Shown piece after piece: positions 41,501 to 51,045 of a stretch of 64,000 nucleotides of DNA (positions within the stretch are counted from its first letter, which is position 1; each line of letters starts with the position of its first letter). A program made the position numbers and the translations under genes. The notes beneath the pieces were generated by a model. The model was not told the DNA's origin. It did no database searches and saw only the letters and a list, made by a program, of their open reading frames with translations. Origin of the DNA: an uncultured Akkermansia sp. (GTDB lineage: Bacteria > Verrucomicrobiota > Verrucomicrobiia > Verrucomicrobiales > Akkermansiaceae); assembly GCA_947589345.1 (NCBI GenBank), contig CANQAC010000002.1:41692-105691 (forward strand), read 5' to 3'.

Positions 41501-41785
41501 CTCCGGCAAAAATAAGCACGAGTGATTGCTCCATAGCGGGAATTCTGCACACACACGCTCTTGCGCAGGCAATGAATCCGCTACCACCCACACTCGTTTG
41601 CTGCGCGGCATTTCGTTGGCCACCATTGCTACGACGAAAGCGACCGCCGCCGGACACGTACTGGGAAATACCAACGGTTTTTCTATTTTTTCTCCGCGAC
41701 GCAACCCAACGAGCTCCTGCGCAAATTGTCGGGAGCTTGCAACAAGCTCTGTAAGTAGCTCGGCTATACCCGACCAGTTTAACAA
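38579..41785 (-). CDS. mfd: Transcription-repair coupling factor
   Basis: GDLVIHASHGLGRFIGI (CarD/RID), LICGDVGFGKTEVALRAAF, IIDEEQRFGVRHKE, TRED. Confidence 0.97.
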   Translation of the reverse strand: MLNWSGIAELLTELVASSRQFAQELVGLRRGEKIEKPLVFPSTCPAAVAFVVAMVANEMPRSKRVWVVADSLPAQERVCAEFPLWSNHSCLFLPEQEWKMGQSISDPDVTAERLDAFYRLTMAHEKTQIVVTTVAGLNDPVPDMETPVALHLQIGSNTYPPELLIEYLNEHGFERVDQVAARNQWSLRGGILDVFPLQTATPLRIEFFDDTIESIRTFNVDSQLSFNKISEADLLVEEPTMTRTLRAWMRPQDITISLPGSGVMGDVLILEGVPNGITPDHPLYKALQRDDLNFDPAPLGNFESGDFVMQEARRAYVQDILTKWKDNHWRVVMYFYHESEKKRFEEICGDDTTWNTVQPRIGELPCGFTVPSAQLAVLSAAEIFGRHSAARRRTIATRETRLRAAQSQSPLQEIQPGDLVIHASHGLGRFIGIVRSEDTGEEELHIQYAGDVLLRLPLSQAHLVSKYVGLGTKTPPLNHMGDARWQRARKAAERAIQDYAAQLLEVQAERESNPGYAHPGDSSWMWQFEASFPFRETPDQLRAIQQTKMDMESTRPMDRLICGDVGFGKTEVALRAAFKCVTGGRQAVMLAPTTVLADQHYRTFKERMSEYPIRIELLSRFTPGKRIAEVLSDLKNGSVDIVIGTHRLLSNDVTFHNLGLAIIDEEQRFGVRHKEQFKRMFHMVDMLTLSATPIPRTLYVALMGARDMSTIDTPPPNRLPVQTSVCPYSEELIKRAIERELERKGQIFFLHNRVRTITHMESILHRLAPQARIVTGHGQMDKADLEQIMRTFVEGKADILLSTTIIESGIDIPNANTIIIDRADRFGLADLYQLRGRVGRSHERAYAYLLLPEKELATGDARRRVSAIRQYTALGSGFKIAMRDLEIRGAGNLLGTQQSGHIAAIGFDLYCQMLRQSIDRLRGKAPVRRADACVKANFLCMSEASAAMADPTVLRAFIPSSYVNSTRARMECYTGLAQTNSIEETDQLSREWRDRYGPLPQEVLNLLKIQRIRILATRLNISMVEISEQKLLLTRNNEYILENKRFPRLKTRGPAEQLDEVYNMLAKL

Positions 41786-41989
41786 GTCGCCCGGAAATTG
41801 TCAACTGGGTCCACCGGGCAACAAATTTCGGCTTGTAATTTTCGATCATTTTGTCCACCGTACCGTGATGCCGTGAATGTGCATGCGGAGAGAGACGACA
41901 ATTTTCATCGCCGGATGGTGCCTATTTGCTATTAAAATGACCGGATAATAACTTGACCTTTGGTCTTTTGTAGGGCATGATAAAGAGGT

Positions 41990-44605
41990 ATGAATGCGTG
42001 TCCCCTGCATACACATGCCCAGTTGCTTACTTTTTTGTCACTGCCGCTGCTGATTTTACCTCTTCATGCTCAGGAATCAACGGACGATCCATTTTTGGAT
42101 GCAATGCTTAATGATAGCAAGACAGATTCCAGCACCACCGTAACGACGGCGCCGGTTTCTTCCCAGACGGCACAATCCGATACGAATTCTTCTGCCGCCC
42201 TCGCACCTCAGCAATCCTCACCTGTTCGGCCCAGCGGTCTTATTAAAACATCCACGGATACGCAGCTTATTGACAATGAGATGGCGATGCGTGAGTTGGG
42301 GGAGGCCACCGGATTGGGTATTTTCAATGATGCTACGGTGTATGAGGGAAAGAGGGTGACGGGTGTAAATATACGCTACTTGTCCGGTCATCCCACAGTA
42401 CCTGAAAGACGTTTGTTGGACGTGATCCAAACTGCACCTGGGTCCAAATACTCTACGGCTCGGGTAAATGATGACTTGGAACGCCTGCTACAGAAAGGGC
42501 TTGTGGGTAACAACGCCCGTGTTGCAGTGGAACCAGGCGGGGGCGGTGTACGAGTCGTGTTTGAGGTAGAACCAGCTGGTGTGATGGGTGGCGTCGGTTT
42601 CACGGGTAACCATCGTTATGGTGCAAAGAAATTACGGGAAGTGACCAAGTTATCATCGGGTCGCGTCATAAATGACCACGACCTTTCCCGTGCTCGTGCC
42701 GAAATTATTAAACTGTATCAGGATGCCGGTTATCCAGACGTTAAAGTGAGTTGGCGTCATCATAAGACGGCACGTCAGGGGTATCAGGACGTCATCTTTG
42801 ACATTCAGGAGGGTCGTCAAGTCCGCCTGCAACACATACGCTTCGTCGGCAACCATCAGTTTGATACTCGCCAGCTGCGCCAGATGATGAAAACAAAGCA
42901 GCGCAACATCTTCCATTGGATTGATGATTCGGGTAACGTTAACCGCGAACAGTTGGATGATGATTTGCAAGAGATCATCCGCCATTATCGCAACTACGGT
43001 TATCTTCGCGCTGCTGTCACCAAGGTTGATTATTCTTCTCCTAGTGGCCAACTCGGTCCTCAGGATCTCAACATGCTCATTCATATTTACGAAGGTCCTC
43101 GCTACCGAGTGCGTCACGTTTCCTTCAAGGGCAATACAGTTTATACATCCAAGCAGCTTGAGCCTGGAATGAGCATGCTGGATGGCGATATATACTCCTT
43201 GCAGAAAGTATCGGACGATACAACAATGATCCGCAAATACTATGGTGCCAAAGGATATGCTGATGCTGACGCTCGCCCGGATATCAATGAGGTTGGTGTA
43301 GAAAAAGATGGTACGCGCGTTGTAGACATCTGCTACGAGATTACAGAAGGAAGTAGGTACCGTGTTGGTCGCGTCAATGTACGTGGCAACACGAAGACCA
43401 AGCCATATGTGATTCTGCGCGAGTTACCCCTCAAATCCGGGCAGAATTTCAATTCGGTGGACTTGGAAACTGCCAAACGCCGCATCGAAAACCTCGGGTA
43501 TTTCGATGGTGTAGATGTGTCACCTTCCGCGTCCACGTTCCCCGGGTACCGTGATATTAACATCAACGTGCATGAACGTATGACCGGGAACCTTACCTTT
43601 GGCATAGCATTTTCTTCAGTTGAAAATGTTTATCTATACGCTAACGTTGTGCAATCGAATTTTGATATTCGCGGACTATTCGGACGCGGCTCAGTAGTGG
43701 GCGGCGGCCAACGCCTCAGTATTCAAGGTAAACTCGGCTGGGATTATCAAAGTGCCAGTATCAACCTCACTGAGCCATGGTTCCTTGATCGCAAATTGGA
43801 ATTGTCTAATGAGCTCTATTTCTCCAATTCTTCTTACATGAGTGACTATTATACGCAGAAGAACTACGGGTATGGTATTTCCCTGCGCCGTGCTATCAGC
43901 GACAAACAATCTGTTCGTCTCGCATACCGCATTGAAAAATACGAACTTGATCCGCAAGGGTATGCACCCGATTTCTTCCTGTGGAGTTGCGGCGATTACA
44001 CGCGGAGCAACCTCACTCTGAGCTATGAATATGATACGCGCGATGATATGATTACTCCGCGTAAAGGTGGTAATGTGGAGGTACATGGCTCTTATAGCGG
44101 CCCGGGAAGTACGGTAGAAACGTACAGCTTCGGCGCCAATGCCTCGGTTTACTACAATGCCATCTGGGATTCTATTTTTAGCCTCAACTTTGGTATCGAG
44201 ACGATAGATACTGTGGATAAGGATGAAGAGGTACCCATCTTTGAGCGTTGCTACCTGGGTGGTCCGGCAAACTTGAGAGGATTCCGCTTCCGCGATGTAG
44301 GTATGGTGGATGAACGCCTTGCCGGAGATGAGACGATGGGCGGTAACTCTTCGGTCTTTGTGCAGGCAGAGGTAACCATACCACTGGCGGATATGGCGCG
44401 GTTGGCATTCTTCGTGGACGCCGGTTTTGTACATGCCGATTCATTCGACTTCCAACTTAAAGATTTCTGTGCGGATTATGGCATAGGGCTTCGCCTCAAT
44501 TTGCCGATAGGCCCCTTGGCAGTGGACTATGCCATTCCGTTCAAGACAGCTAATGCCATTGATCGTTCGGGCCAGTTCCAGTTTTACGCGAACTACAAAT
44601 ACTAA
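41990..44605 (+). CDS. bamA: Outer membrane protein assembly factor BamA
   Basis: POTRA-like repeats (VRLQHIRFVGNHQFDTRQLRQMM) and C-terminal barrel with CYLGGPANLRGFRFRDVG. Confidence 0.95.
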   Translation: MNACPLHTHAQLLTFLSLPLLILPLHAQESTDDPFLDAMLNDSKTDSSTTVTTAPVSSQTAQSDTNSSAALAPQQSSPVRPSGLIKTSTDTQLIDNEMAMRELGEATGLGIFNDATVYEGKRVTGVNIRYLSGHPTVPERRLLDVIQTAPGSKYSTARVNDDLERLLQKGLVGNNARVAVEPGGGGVRVVFEVEPAGVMGGVGFTGNHRYGAKKLREVTKLSSGRVINDHDLSRARAEIIKLYQDAGYPDVKVSWRHHKTARQGYQDVIFDIQEGRQVRLQHIRFVGNHQFDTRQLRQMMKTKQRNIFHWIDDSGNVNREQLDDDLQEIIRHYRNYGYLRAAVTKVDYSSPSGQLGPQDLNMLIHIYEGPRYRVRHVSFKGNTVYTSKQLEPGMSMLDGDIYSLQKVSDDTTMIRKYYGAKGYADADARPDINEVGVEKDGTRVVDICYEITEGSRYRVGRVNVRGNTKTKPYVILRELPLKSGQNFNSVDLETAKRRIENLGYFDGVDVSPSASTFPGYRDININVHERMTGNLTFGIAFSSVENVYLYANVVQSNFDIRGLFGRGSVVGGGQRLSIQGKLGWDYQSASINLTEPWFLDRKLELSNELYFSNSSYMSDYYTQKNYGYGISLRRAISDKQSVRLAYRIEKYELDPQGYAPDFFLWSCGDYTRSNLTLSYEYDTRDDMITPRKGGNVEVHGSYSGPGSTVETYSFGANASVYYNAIWDSIFSLNFGIETIDTVDKDEEVPIFERCYLGGPANLRGFRFRDVGMVDERLAGDETMGGNSSVFVQAEVTIPLADMARLAFFVDAGFVHADSFDFQLKDFCADYGIGLRLNLPIGPLAVDYAIPFKTANAIDRSGQFQFYANYKY

Positions 44606-44635
44606 CCTGATTACTTAGCACGAACGCGTCAAATC

Positions 44636-45535
44636 ATGAGTGACACGCTGTTGCCATTTAATTCGCCAGGTGAGGCGGATGCGTCATGGCTACGTGCATA
44701 TACTGAGCAATCGCTGGGCAGCGATTGCGCGGCAGTGAATATCATTCTCTTACGGGAGAAATACCACACTACTGTGGCGACTCACGATGGCTTCCTCTTT
44801 CGGCATTATGACCAGAATCCGCGCTTGCTCGGCTACGCTTTCCCCGTTGGGAGTGGCGACGTGCAAAAGGCTATTCTCTGCCTTCGGCAAGACGCTGCTG
44901 CTCGTGGACGCGAATTGCGTTTTTGCTTGCTAACTGCAGAACAGCGCGATGTACTCCAAAGCATCTGCCCGGGCGAGTTTCGGTATATGACTGACCGCGG
45001 CGACGCCGATTACCTGTATCGTCGCACACAGCTTGTGGATCTGCCCGGAACTCTCTACCATGGTAAACGCAACCACATCGCCCAATTTTCTCGTGCTTAC
45101 CCAGAGTGGTACACTCGTCCGCTGAGCCGAGATACGGTGCAGGATGCACTACGCGTTGCGCGCGCTTGGCAGGAAGCTCAAGAGCCCTCCCTCGCCCTGC
45201 AGCATGAGGCTCGGGCCATTCGGCAAGCTATGCAGTGTTTGGAGTTATTCCGTCTCTTTGGGTTGGTGCTTTATGCGGACAAACAGCCGGTGGCCATGAC
45301 TGTCGGTTCGCTCATATCCCCATTTGTGGCAGATATTCACTATGAAAAATGCTTGCCCGATTTTCGCCGGGCCTATGCTGTGATCAATCGTGAGTTTGCC
45401 CGTGCTTTGCCTGACTCATGCACCTTTATAAATCGTGAGGAAGATCTGAACTTTCCCGGCTTGCGCCAAGCTAAGCTGTCTTACCATCCAGATCTGGTTC
45501 TTGAGAAGTATTTTGCCATCCCGCTAAATCCGTAA
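44636..45535 (+). CDS. DUF2156 (phosphatidylglycerol lysyltransferase C-terminal-like) protein
   Basis: YLYRRTQLVDLPGTLYHGKRNHIAQF; FINREEDLNFPGLRQAKLSYHPDLVLEKY. Confidence 0.85.
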   Translation: MSDTLLPFNSPGEADASWLRAYTEQSLGSDCAAVNIILLREKYHTTVATHDGFLFRHYDQNPRLLGYAFPVGSGDVQKAILCLRQDAAARGRELRFCLLTAEQRDVLQSICPGEFRYMTDRGDADYLYRRTQLVDLPGTLYHGKRNHIAQFSRAYPEWYTRPLSRDTVQDALRVARAWQEAQEPSLALQHEARAIRQAMQCLELFRLFGLVLYADKQPVAMTVGSLISPFVADIHYEKCLPDFRRAYAVINREFARALPDSCTFINREEDLNFPGLRQAKLSYHPDLVLEKYFAIPLNP

Positions 45536-45553
45536 TTTCTCCCCTGCTCTGCC

Positions 45554-46045
45554 GTGCTTACGCATTTCATTAGTCCCGGTCAGTGTGCCTGTTGCCGCCT
45601 TTGCTGCAATTTCCAACGCAGCTCCGCGTGGGAAACGCCTGCGCTTACTCCGGATCTTGTTCAGATTATGCGGCAGCGTAATGTTGCGTTGCGACAACGG
45701 GCGGACGGTTCTACAACTTTTTCCCTGTGTTTTCCGGATGACGCTCCCGAGGACTATTGTGCTATCTGTCCCGTACTCGATCCCAGCAGCGGTTGCATTT
45801 TGTCTCGCGAACAACGCCCGCTAGAATGTCGACTTTGGCCTCTGCGCCTCATGCGATCTCCTTCTGGTCAACTCTGCGTTGCTCTTTACTCTGCCTGCCC
45901 TGCTCTCACCCCCGCCACTCGCGAGCAAATTACTGCGTACGCTGCCGGTGGTTTGCGTCATACGCTCCTGCGTCTTGCCAATGAACAACCTCTTTCTATT
46001 CGCTCTTTCAATTCTGCCTACACAGTGCTGTTTTATCTGGATTAG
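45554..46045 (+). CDS. YkgJ-family cysteine cluster protein
   Basis: CACCRLCCNFQ...CAICPVLDPSSGCILSREQRPLECRLWPLRL. Confidence 0.78.
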   Translation: MLTHFISPGQCACCRLCCNFQRSSAWETPALTPDLVQIMRQRNVALRQRADGSTTFSLCFPDDAPEDYCAICPVLDPSSGCILSREQRPLECRLWPLRLMRSPSGQLCVALYSACPALTPATREQITAYAAGGLRHTLLRLANEQPLSIRSFNSAYTVLFYLD

Positions 46046-46159
46046 ACTTTCCCTTTCGGGTGTACGTTTTCTACTTTCGAATTCTGTTCTGAAGTTTTCC
46101 GGAGTTATAGTTTTTCCTGTCATATTTTGAGATGTGCTTGTGTTTCTCCCTCACAACGC

Positions 46160-46188
46160 TTGCGTTGATGGCGTATTTGTGGTATAAA
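46160..46188 (+). promoter_or_regulatory. Sigma70-type promoter of the structured RNA
   Basis: TTGCGT - 17 bp - TATAAA just upstream of the RNA closing stem. Confidence 0.6.
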
Positions 46189-46194
46189 TACCAC

Positions 46195-46379
46195 CGCTGC
46201 TGCACTCGTGACGCGCGGACACTAAAGCCCGGACCGTTAGACTATACCAAGGGAGCATCAAGGAAAAGGGTTTCATGTTCCGTCCCTTAGTGGATACCTC
46301 AGGTAAACCCGACCTCGCACCCACCTGAACTTAGGGAACGTGGCTTCCTCACCGCCGACGGTGCAGCGGCTTTTTCTTT
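46195..46379 (+). ncRNA. ssrS: 6S RNA-like regulatory RNA
   Basis: About 176-nt element closed by a 10-bp stem GCTGCTGCAC/GTGCAGCGGC (46196-46205 with 46361-46370, one G-U), followed by TTTTTCTTT; internal CACCTGAACTTAGGGAACGTGGC resembles the 6S 3' arm; no ORF. Confidence 0.68.
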
Positions 46380-46407
46380 CTACCGTTGCGATTTTTTGCA
46401 ATTTACA

Positions 46408-46423
46408 TGTTCCACGTGGAACA
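46408..46423. promoter_or_regulatory. parS-like ParB-binding palindrome 1
   Basis: Perfect 16-bp palindrome TGTTCCACGTGGAACA. Confidence 0.82.
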
Positions 46424-46461
46424 ATATGAAGTGGTTTGAGATTGACAAATAGGAGGACGAC

Positions 46462-48252
46462 GTGTATAAGGACGGCGCAATGATAACACTACCTGGACAG
46501 ATAGCAAAAAAATTGACTAAGGCTTTGCGTGATGAGTTGGGCGATGCATTGCCGAGAGATTTTTGCGCCACGGTGACGGTGAGTCAGGACTTGCGGTATG
46601 GGGATTATCAGAGTAATGAGGCAATGGTGCTGGCGAAGGTGGCGCGGAGAAATCCACGAGAGTTAGCACAGGCAGTGGTTGCTAAACTGGGAGACATGAC
46701 AGAAGCCGAGGTGAGTTTAGCTGGTCCCGGTTTTATTAATTTTCGTATTAAATCTGAAAAATATGTTGAGTGCTTGATGGACATGCTGAGAGATGAACGT
46801 CTCGGTGTACCATTAGTTGAGTGCCCCCAAAAAATTGTCATTGATTTTTCAGCGCCGAATGTAGCAAAGCCCATGCACGTCGGTCATATTCGTTCCACAA
46901 TCATTGGCGATACACTAGCGCGGCTGGCGCGTTTCATGGGTCATACCGTCATTACTGATAACCACATAGGCGATTGGGGTACCCAATTTGGCATGATTCT
47001 CTGGGGATGGAAAAACTTGGTTGATCAAGCTGCACTGGAGCAACATCCCATAGAGGTTCTCCTCACCACCTACAAGGAGGTAAACAAGCGTTGTAAGGAG
47101 CAGCCGGAGTTGCTTGAAGCATGCAAATCTGAACTTGTGCGCTTGCAGAGCGGCGATCCCGATAATCTGGCTATTTGGAAACGCTGCATTGAGGTTACTA
47201 AAACCGGCTTAAAAAAGATTTATGATCAACTTGACATCCACTTCGACTATTGGCTTGGAGAAAGTTTCTATAATGATGCACTCGCGCCATTGGTGAAGGA
47301 TTTGATGGCACGAGGCATTGCTCGAGAGAGTGAGGGCGCTGTTTGTGTGTTTTCCGACGGGTTTCATGCTCCCCAGGATGATCCTTTCCTCGTGAATAAG
47401 GATGGGGAGTGGCAGCCTGTGCCGGCGATTATTCGTAAGGCAGATGGAGGGTTCTTGTATGCCACCACGGATCTCGCTACACTTGATTACCGAATCCGTG
47501 AGTTCCAAGCAGATTCCATCTGGTATGTTGTCGGGGCGCCGCAGGAAAAACATTTTAAACAGATTTTTGATATTGCCCGAATGCGCGACATTACCGGTGA
47601 TTTCCGTCATGTTGCGTTCGGCTCTATCCTCGGTAAAGACCGGCGCCCATTTAAAACGCGAGATGGAGAAACCGTGAGTCTTCAAGATGTCATTGATGAA
47701 GCGATAGAGCGTGCCGCTCGCGTGGTTCAAGAGAAAAGTCCTGATATGCCGACAGATGAAAAAGATGCTGTGGCAGAAGCGGTCGGCATCGGAGCTATTA
47801 AGTTCGCAGAACTTTCTCAAAACCGTCTTAGCGATTATATCTTTGACTGGGATAAAATGCTTTCCCTTTCCGGAGATACCGCCCCTTACCTTCAAAATTC
47901 CTACGTCCGAGTTCGAGCTATTGAACGCAAGAGCGGAATTCCTGATTTTTCCGTTTTTCTTTCTGACAGAGCTTGTATACGCCTCTCTGAGGACCGTGAA
48001 ATAAATCTCGCACACGCACTTTGCCGCTTCGCGGAGGTGGTGCCGGCCACGCTGGATGACTGTCGCCCCAATTTATTGACGGCTTACCTCTATGACCTTG
48101 CTCGAGCCTTTCATAGTTTTTACGAGGCGTGTCCTGTGTTGCGCAGTGAAGATTCCGTGCGCTTCTCTCGCCTCGCTCTCTGTGAACTCACAGCGCGTGT
48201 CCTTAAGCTTGGCATGAGTTTATTGGGCATCCGCATGCTCGAACGAATGTAA
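46462..48252 (+). CDS. argS: Arginyl-tRNA synthetase
   Basis: DFSAPNVAKPMHVGHIRSTIIGD (HIGH), FGSILGKDRRPFKTRDGE, C-terminal SLLGIRMLERM. Confidence 0.97.
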   Translation: MYKDGAMITLPGQIAKKLTKALRDELGDALPRDFCATVTVSQDLRYGDYQSNEAMVLAKVARRNPRELAQAVVAKLGDMTEAEVSLAGPGFINFRIKSEKYVECLMDMLRDERLGVPLVECPQKIVIDFSAPNVAKPMHVGHIRSTIIGDTLARLARFMGHTVITDNHIGDWGTQFGMILWGWKNLVDQAALEQHPIEVLLTTYKEVNKRCKEQPELLEACKSELVRLQSGDPDNLAIWKRCIEVTKTGLKKIYDQLDIHFDYWLGESFYNDALAPLVKDLMARGIARESEGAVCVFSDGFHAPQDDPFLVNKDGEWQPVPAIIRKADGGFLYATTDLATLDYRIREFQADSIWYVVGAPQEKHFKQIFDIARMRDITGDFRHVAFGSILGKDRRPFKTRDGETVSLQDVIDEAIERAARVVQEKSPDMPTDEKDAVAEAVGIGAIKFAELSQNRLSDYIFDWDKMLSLSGDTAPYLQNSYVRVRAIERKSGIPDFSVFLSDRACIRLSEDREINLAHALCRFAEVVPATLDDCRPNLLTAYLYDLARAFHSFYEACPVLRSEDSVRFSRLALCELTARVLKLGMSLLGIRMLERM

Positions 48253-48254
48253 AT

Positions 48255-48280
48255 GGAATTGTTCCACGTGGAACAATTCC
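48255..48280. promoter_or_regulatory. parS-like ParB-binding palindrome 2
   Basis: Perfect 26-bp palindrome GGAATTGTTCCACGTGGAACAATTCC containing the same 16-mer core. Confidence 0.84.
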
Positions 48281-48442
48281 GGTTCGAGCACTTCCTTTTT
48301 GTTATCCTGCCTCGCAGTTCTTTATTGACTGAATTTCACAAGGAGTTGCCGTCTATCTTCCCGTCCTTCCTCCACCTCTCTGCCATTACTCAAGATTATT
48401 ACCGAGTGGGGCAGGGGAGGGGAGGAAGAGCAGAAGGACGGA

Positions 48443-49090
48443 TTAGAAATCGTAGGTCATACCTGCACGCACACTATGGTAGAGCTGTTCGCGGCCATGG
48501 GCAACCGTGCGGTCTGTGCCGTTTAACCCGGGTTCGGCTGTCGAGCCGAAAAATTGATAAGCGAGGAACACGTCAAAGTGGCGCGAAATACGATAGCGTA
48601 ATCCGGCTTCAGCTGAGTAGGCAAAGCCGTATTCTGAACCATGTTCACGCCACGAACCTAAACCATCGGTCAGTTTCAACTTTAAACTTTCATTGATCAC
48701 GCCCACATTCACTCCTATGAATCCCGATACGTATTCACCCATGCGGTGAGTGTAGCGGTAACCCGGCATCAGGAAAAAATTGTTGACCCGGGCGTCGAGT
48801 TTTGCAATGTCGTCATAGTGCGTATCATCTGATCCGGTGGCAAAACCAAATCGAAGATTGAATGAGGAGTTTTCGTTGACGGTATAAACACCAGTGAGAT
48901 CCACACCCAGGGTATCCACTTTGGGTGAACTATTGACTCCGTCCACGTGCAGTACATTCCGCGGAGCGAAGTTGTAGCCCACTCCCAACTCCATGGAGTA
49001 TGGGTTGACAGGTTCAACGACGGTGTAGGTGGTGCCGGCCATGACAGGTGCGGCGACAACGGCGGCTAAGGCAAATAATGCTGTTTTCAT
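48443..49090 (-). CDS. Outer membrane beta-barrel protein
   Basis: Signal peptide MKTALFALAAVVAAPVMAG, alternating beta-strand pattern, C-terminal aromatic VRAGMTYDF. Confidence 0.82.
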   Translation of the reverse strand: MKTALFALAAVVAAPVMAGTTYTVVEPVNPYSMELGVGYNFAPRNVLHVDGVNSSPKVDTLGVDLTGVYTVNENSSFNLRFGFATGSDDTHYDDIAKLDARVNNFFLMPGYRYTHRMGEYVSGFIGVNVGVINESLKLKLTDGLGSWREHGSEYGFAYSAEAGLRYRISRHFDVFLAYQFFGSTAEPGLNGTDRTVAHGREQLYHSVRAGMTYDF

Positions 49091-49467
49091 GATTTTATTT
49101 TTGTTTCAGGCGCCCACGGGCGCAGCAAGCGGATGCCGTCCCCTGAGGCAGCGTGATTGTAGCTGCAAGTTCATTTATTTGTCAAGGGGGCTCAATCCAA
49201 TAGTTATTTATTATCTATCAATGTGTTAGATGCTTTAATTTTAAGCGCTTGTCCCCGATAACGACGTCATACACAGCGCGGGAGAGCCAGGTAATTGTTG
49301 GTAAATTATACAGGGAGAAGAAAGAGGGATAAGCATTTGGCTCAAGTATGTTGAATTTTTTTGCTTTTATTGGGAGAAAGAATATGGTAAAATCCGCCAG
49401 CGTTCTGCGGATTTGAGGGTAGGGTGAAAGCCCATAATCGGTCTTGCAGGGACGAATTACATGATCT

Positions 49468-51033
49468 ATGGCTATTGACCCAAAATTGTTGGAAGAGTTG
49501 GATGAGCGCCGCAGCAAAATTATGCAATCCGGCGGGCGGGAGAAGATTGACAAACGGCATGCAGCCGGGGATCAGACGGCTCGGGAACGGCTCGAGGCTT
49601 TATTTGATCCGGGGTCTTTCACGGAATTTGGCATGCACACCCGTCATCATTGTCACAACTTTGGCATGGATAAGAAGAATATTCCGGCAGAGGGTATTGT
49701 GGTGGGCACTGGCTTAGTGAACGGTCGCCCGGTAGCTGCATCTTCTGCAGACTTTATGGCGCAGGGAGGCTCGTTGGGGTACATGCATGCCATGAAGATT
49801 TGCGATGCGCAGCAGTACGCGCTTAAAGCAGGTATTCCTGTTATTCAGATCAACGATTCTGGCGGCGCTCGTTTGCAGGAAGGGGTGGAGGCACTTTCCG
49901 GGTTTGCACACGTGTTCTACAACAACGTGGCGGCGAGCGGTGTGGTACCGCAGATTTCTCTTATTCTTGGTCCCTGCGCAGGTGGAGCTGCGTATTCCCC
50001 GGCACTTACTGATTTCATTATCATTCGTCAGGGTGGGGCTGCAGGCATGTACATTACCGGTCCCAAGGTTATTGAGCAGGTCACTTTCGAGCAGTGTACC
50101 ATGGATGAAATCGGCTCAGCCGCCGTGCATGCAACCGTCTCCGGTAATGCGCATTTTGTGGCGCAGAGCGATGAAGAAGCTGTGAATATTGCGAAGCGCT
50201 TGCTTACTTACCTGCCGCCCAATAATACGCAAGATCCGCCGCATGAACTTAGTACTCCGCTGGACGTAGCGGATGATGAGGCTATGAACGATATCATCCC
50301 GGCGGAGAATAGCACACCCCTGGATATGCAGAAGGTGATTGCCCATCTGGTAGATGAGGGCAGTTTCATGGAGGTGCATGCTGGTTTTGCCGGGAATGTG
50401 ATCGTTGGATTTGCTCGCATTTGTGGTGTTGTAGTGGGGCTTATCGCCAATCAGCCTGCTGTGAAAGCCGGCTGCTTAGACATTGATGCTTCCGATAAGG
50501 CGGCACGTTTTATCCGCTGCTGTGATTGTTTCAACGTTCCCGTGGTTAACCTTGTGGATGTTCCTGGCTTCCTGCCTGGTAAGCAGCAAGAGCGCGGCGG
50601 CATTATTCGCCACGGAGCCAAGATGATTTTTGCGTACTCCGCCGCTACTGTCCCGAAAGTGACCGTGATTCTGCGCAAGGCCTATGGCGGTGCCTACATT
50701 GCTATGTGTTGCAAAGATCTGGGCGCAGATGTCGTGTTCGCTTGGCCTTGTGCCGAAATAGCCGTGATGGGCGCTCAAGGGGCTATCCCCATCCTTTACG
50801 GGCGTGAGCTTAAAGGAATTGAGGATGAAAAGGCACGCGACGCCCGGCGTCGAGAACTCCTGAACGATTATACGAAAGCTTTCTACAACCCCTATGCCGC
50901 CGCTGAGGTGGGGCAGGTAACTGAAATCATCAACCCTGCTCAAACCCGTGCTAAAATCGCCCTTGCTCTGCGCACTTTACTCAGCAAGCGCGAAACTCGC
51001 CCTGCCAAGAAACATGGCAACATGCCACTTTGA
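49468..51033 (+). CDS. mmdA: Carboxyltransferase subunit (methylmalonyl/propionyl-CoA type)
   Basis: GRPVAASSADFMAQGGSLGYMHAMKI, NDSGGARLQEGVEAL, RKAYGGAYIAMCCKDLGAD. Confidence 0.93.
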   Translation: MAIDPKLLEELDERRSKIMQSGGREKIDKRHAAGDQTARERLEALFDPGSFTEFGMHTRHHCHNFGMDKKNIPAEGIVVGTGLVNGRPVAASSADFMAQGGSLGYMHAMKICDAQQYALKAGIPVIQINDSGGARLQEGVEALSGFAHVFYNNVAASGVVPQISLILGPCAGGAAYSPALTDFIIIRQGGAAGMYITGPKVIEQVTFEQCTMDEIGSAAVHATVSGNAHFVAQSDEEAVNIAKRLLTYLPPNNTQDPPHELSTPLDVADDEAMNDIIPAENSTPLDMQKVIAHLVDEGSFMEVHAGFAGNVIVGFARICGVVVGLIANQPAVKAGCLDIDASDKAARFIRCCDCFNVPVVNLVDVPGFLPGKQQERGGIIRHGAKMIFAYSAATVPKVTVILRKAYGGAYIAMCCKDLGADVVFAWPCAEIAVMGAQGAIPILYGRELKGIEDEKARDARRRELLNDYTKAFYNPYAAAEVGQVTEIINPAQTRAKIALALRTLLSKRETRPAKKHGNMPL

Positions 51034-51045
51034 TCCTTTCCCCTT

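Noticed and set aside
43691-44434. 247-aa minus ORF
   Set aside because: Antisense shadow of bamA.
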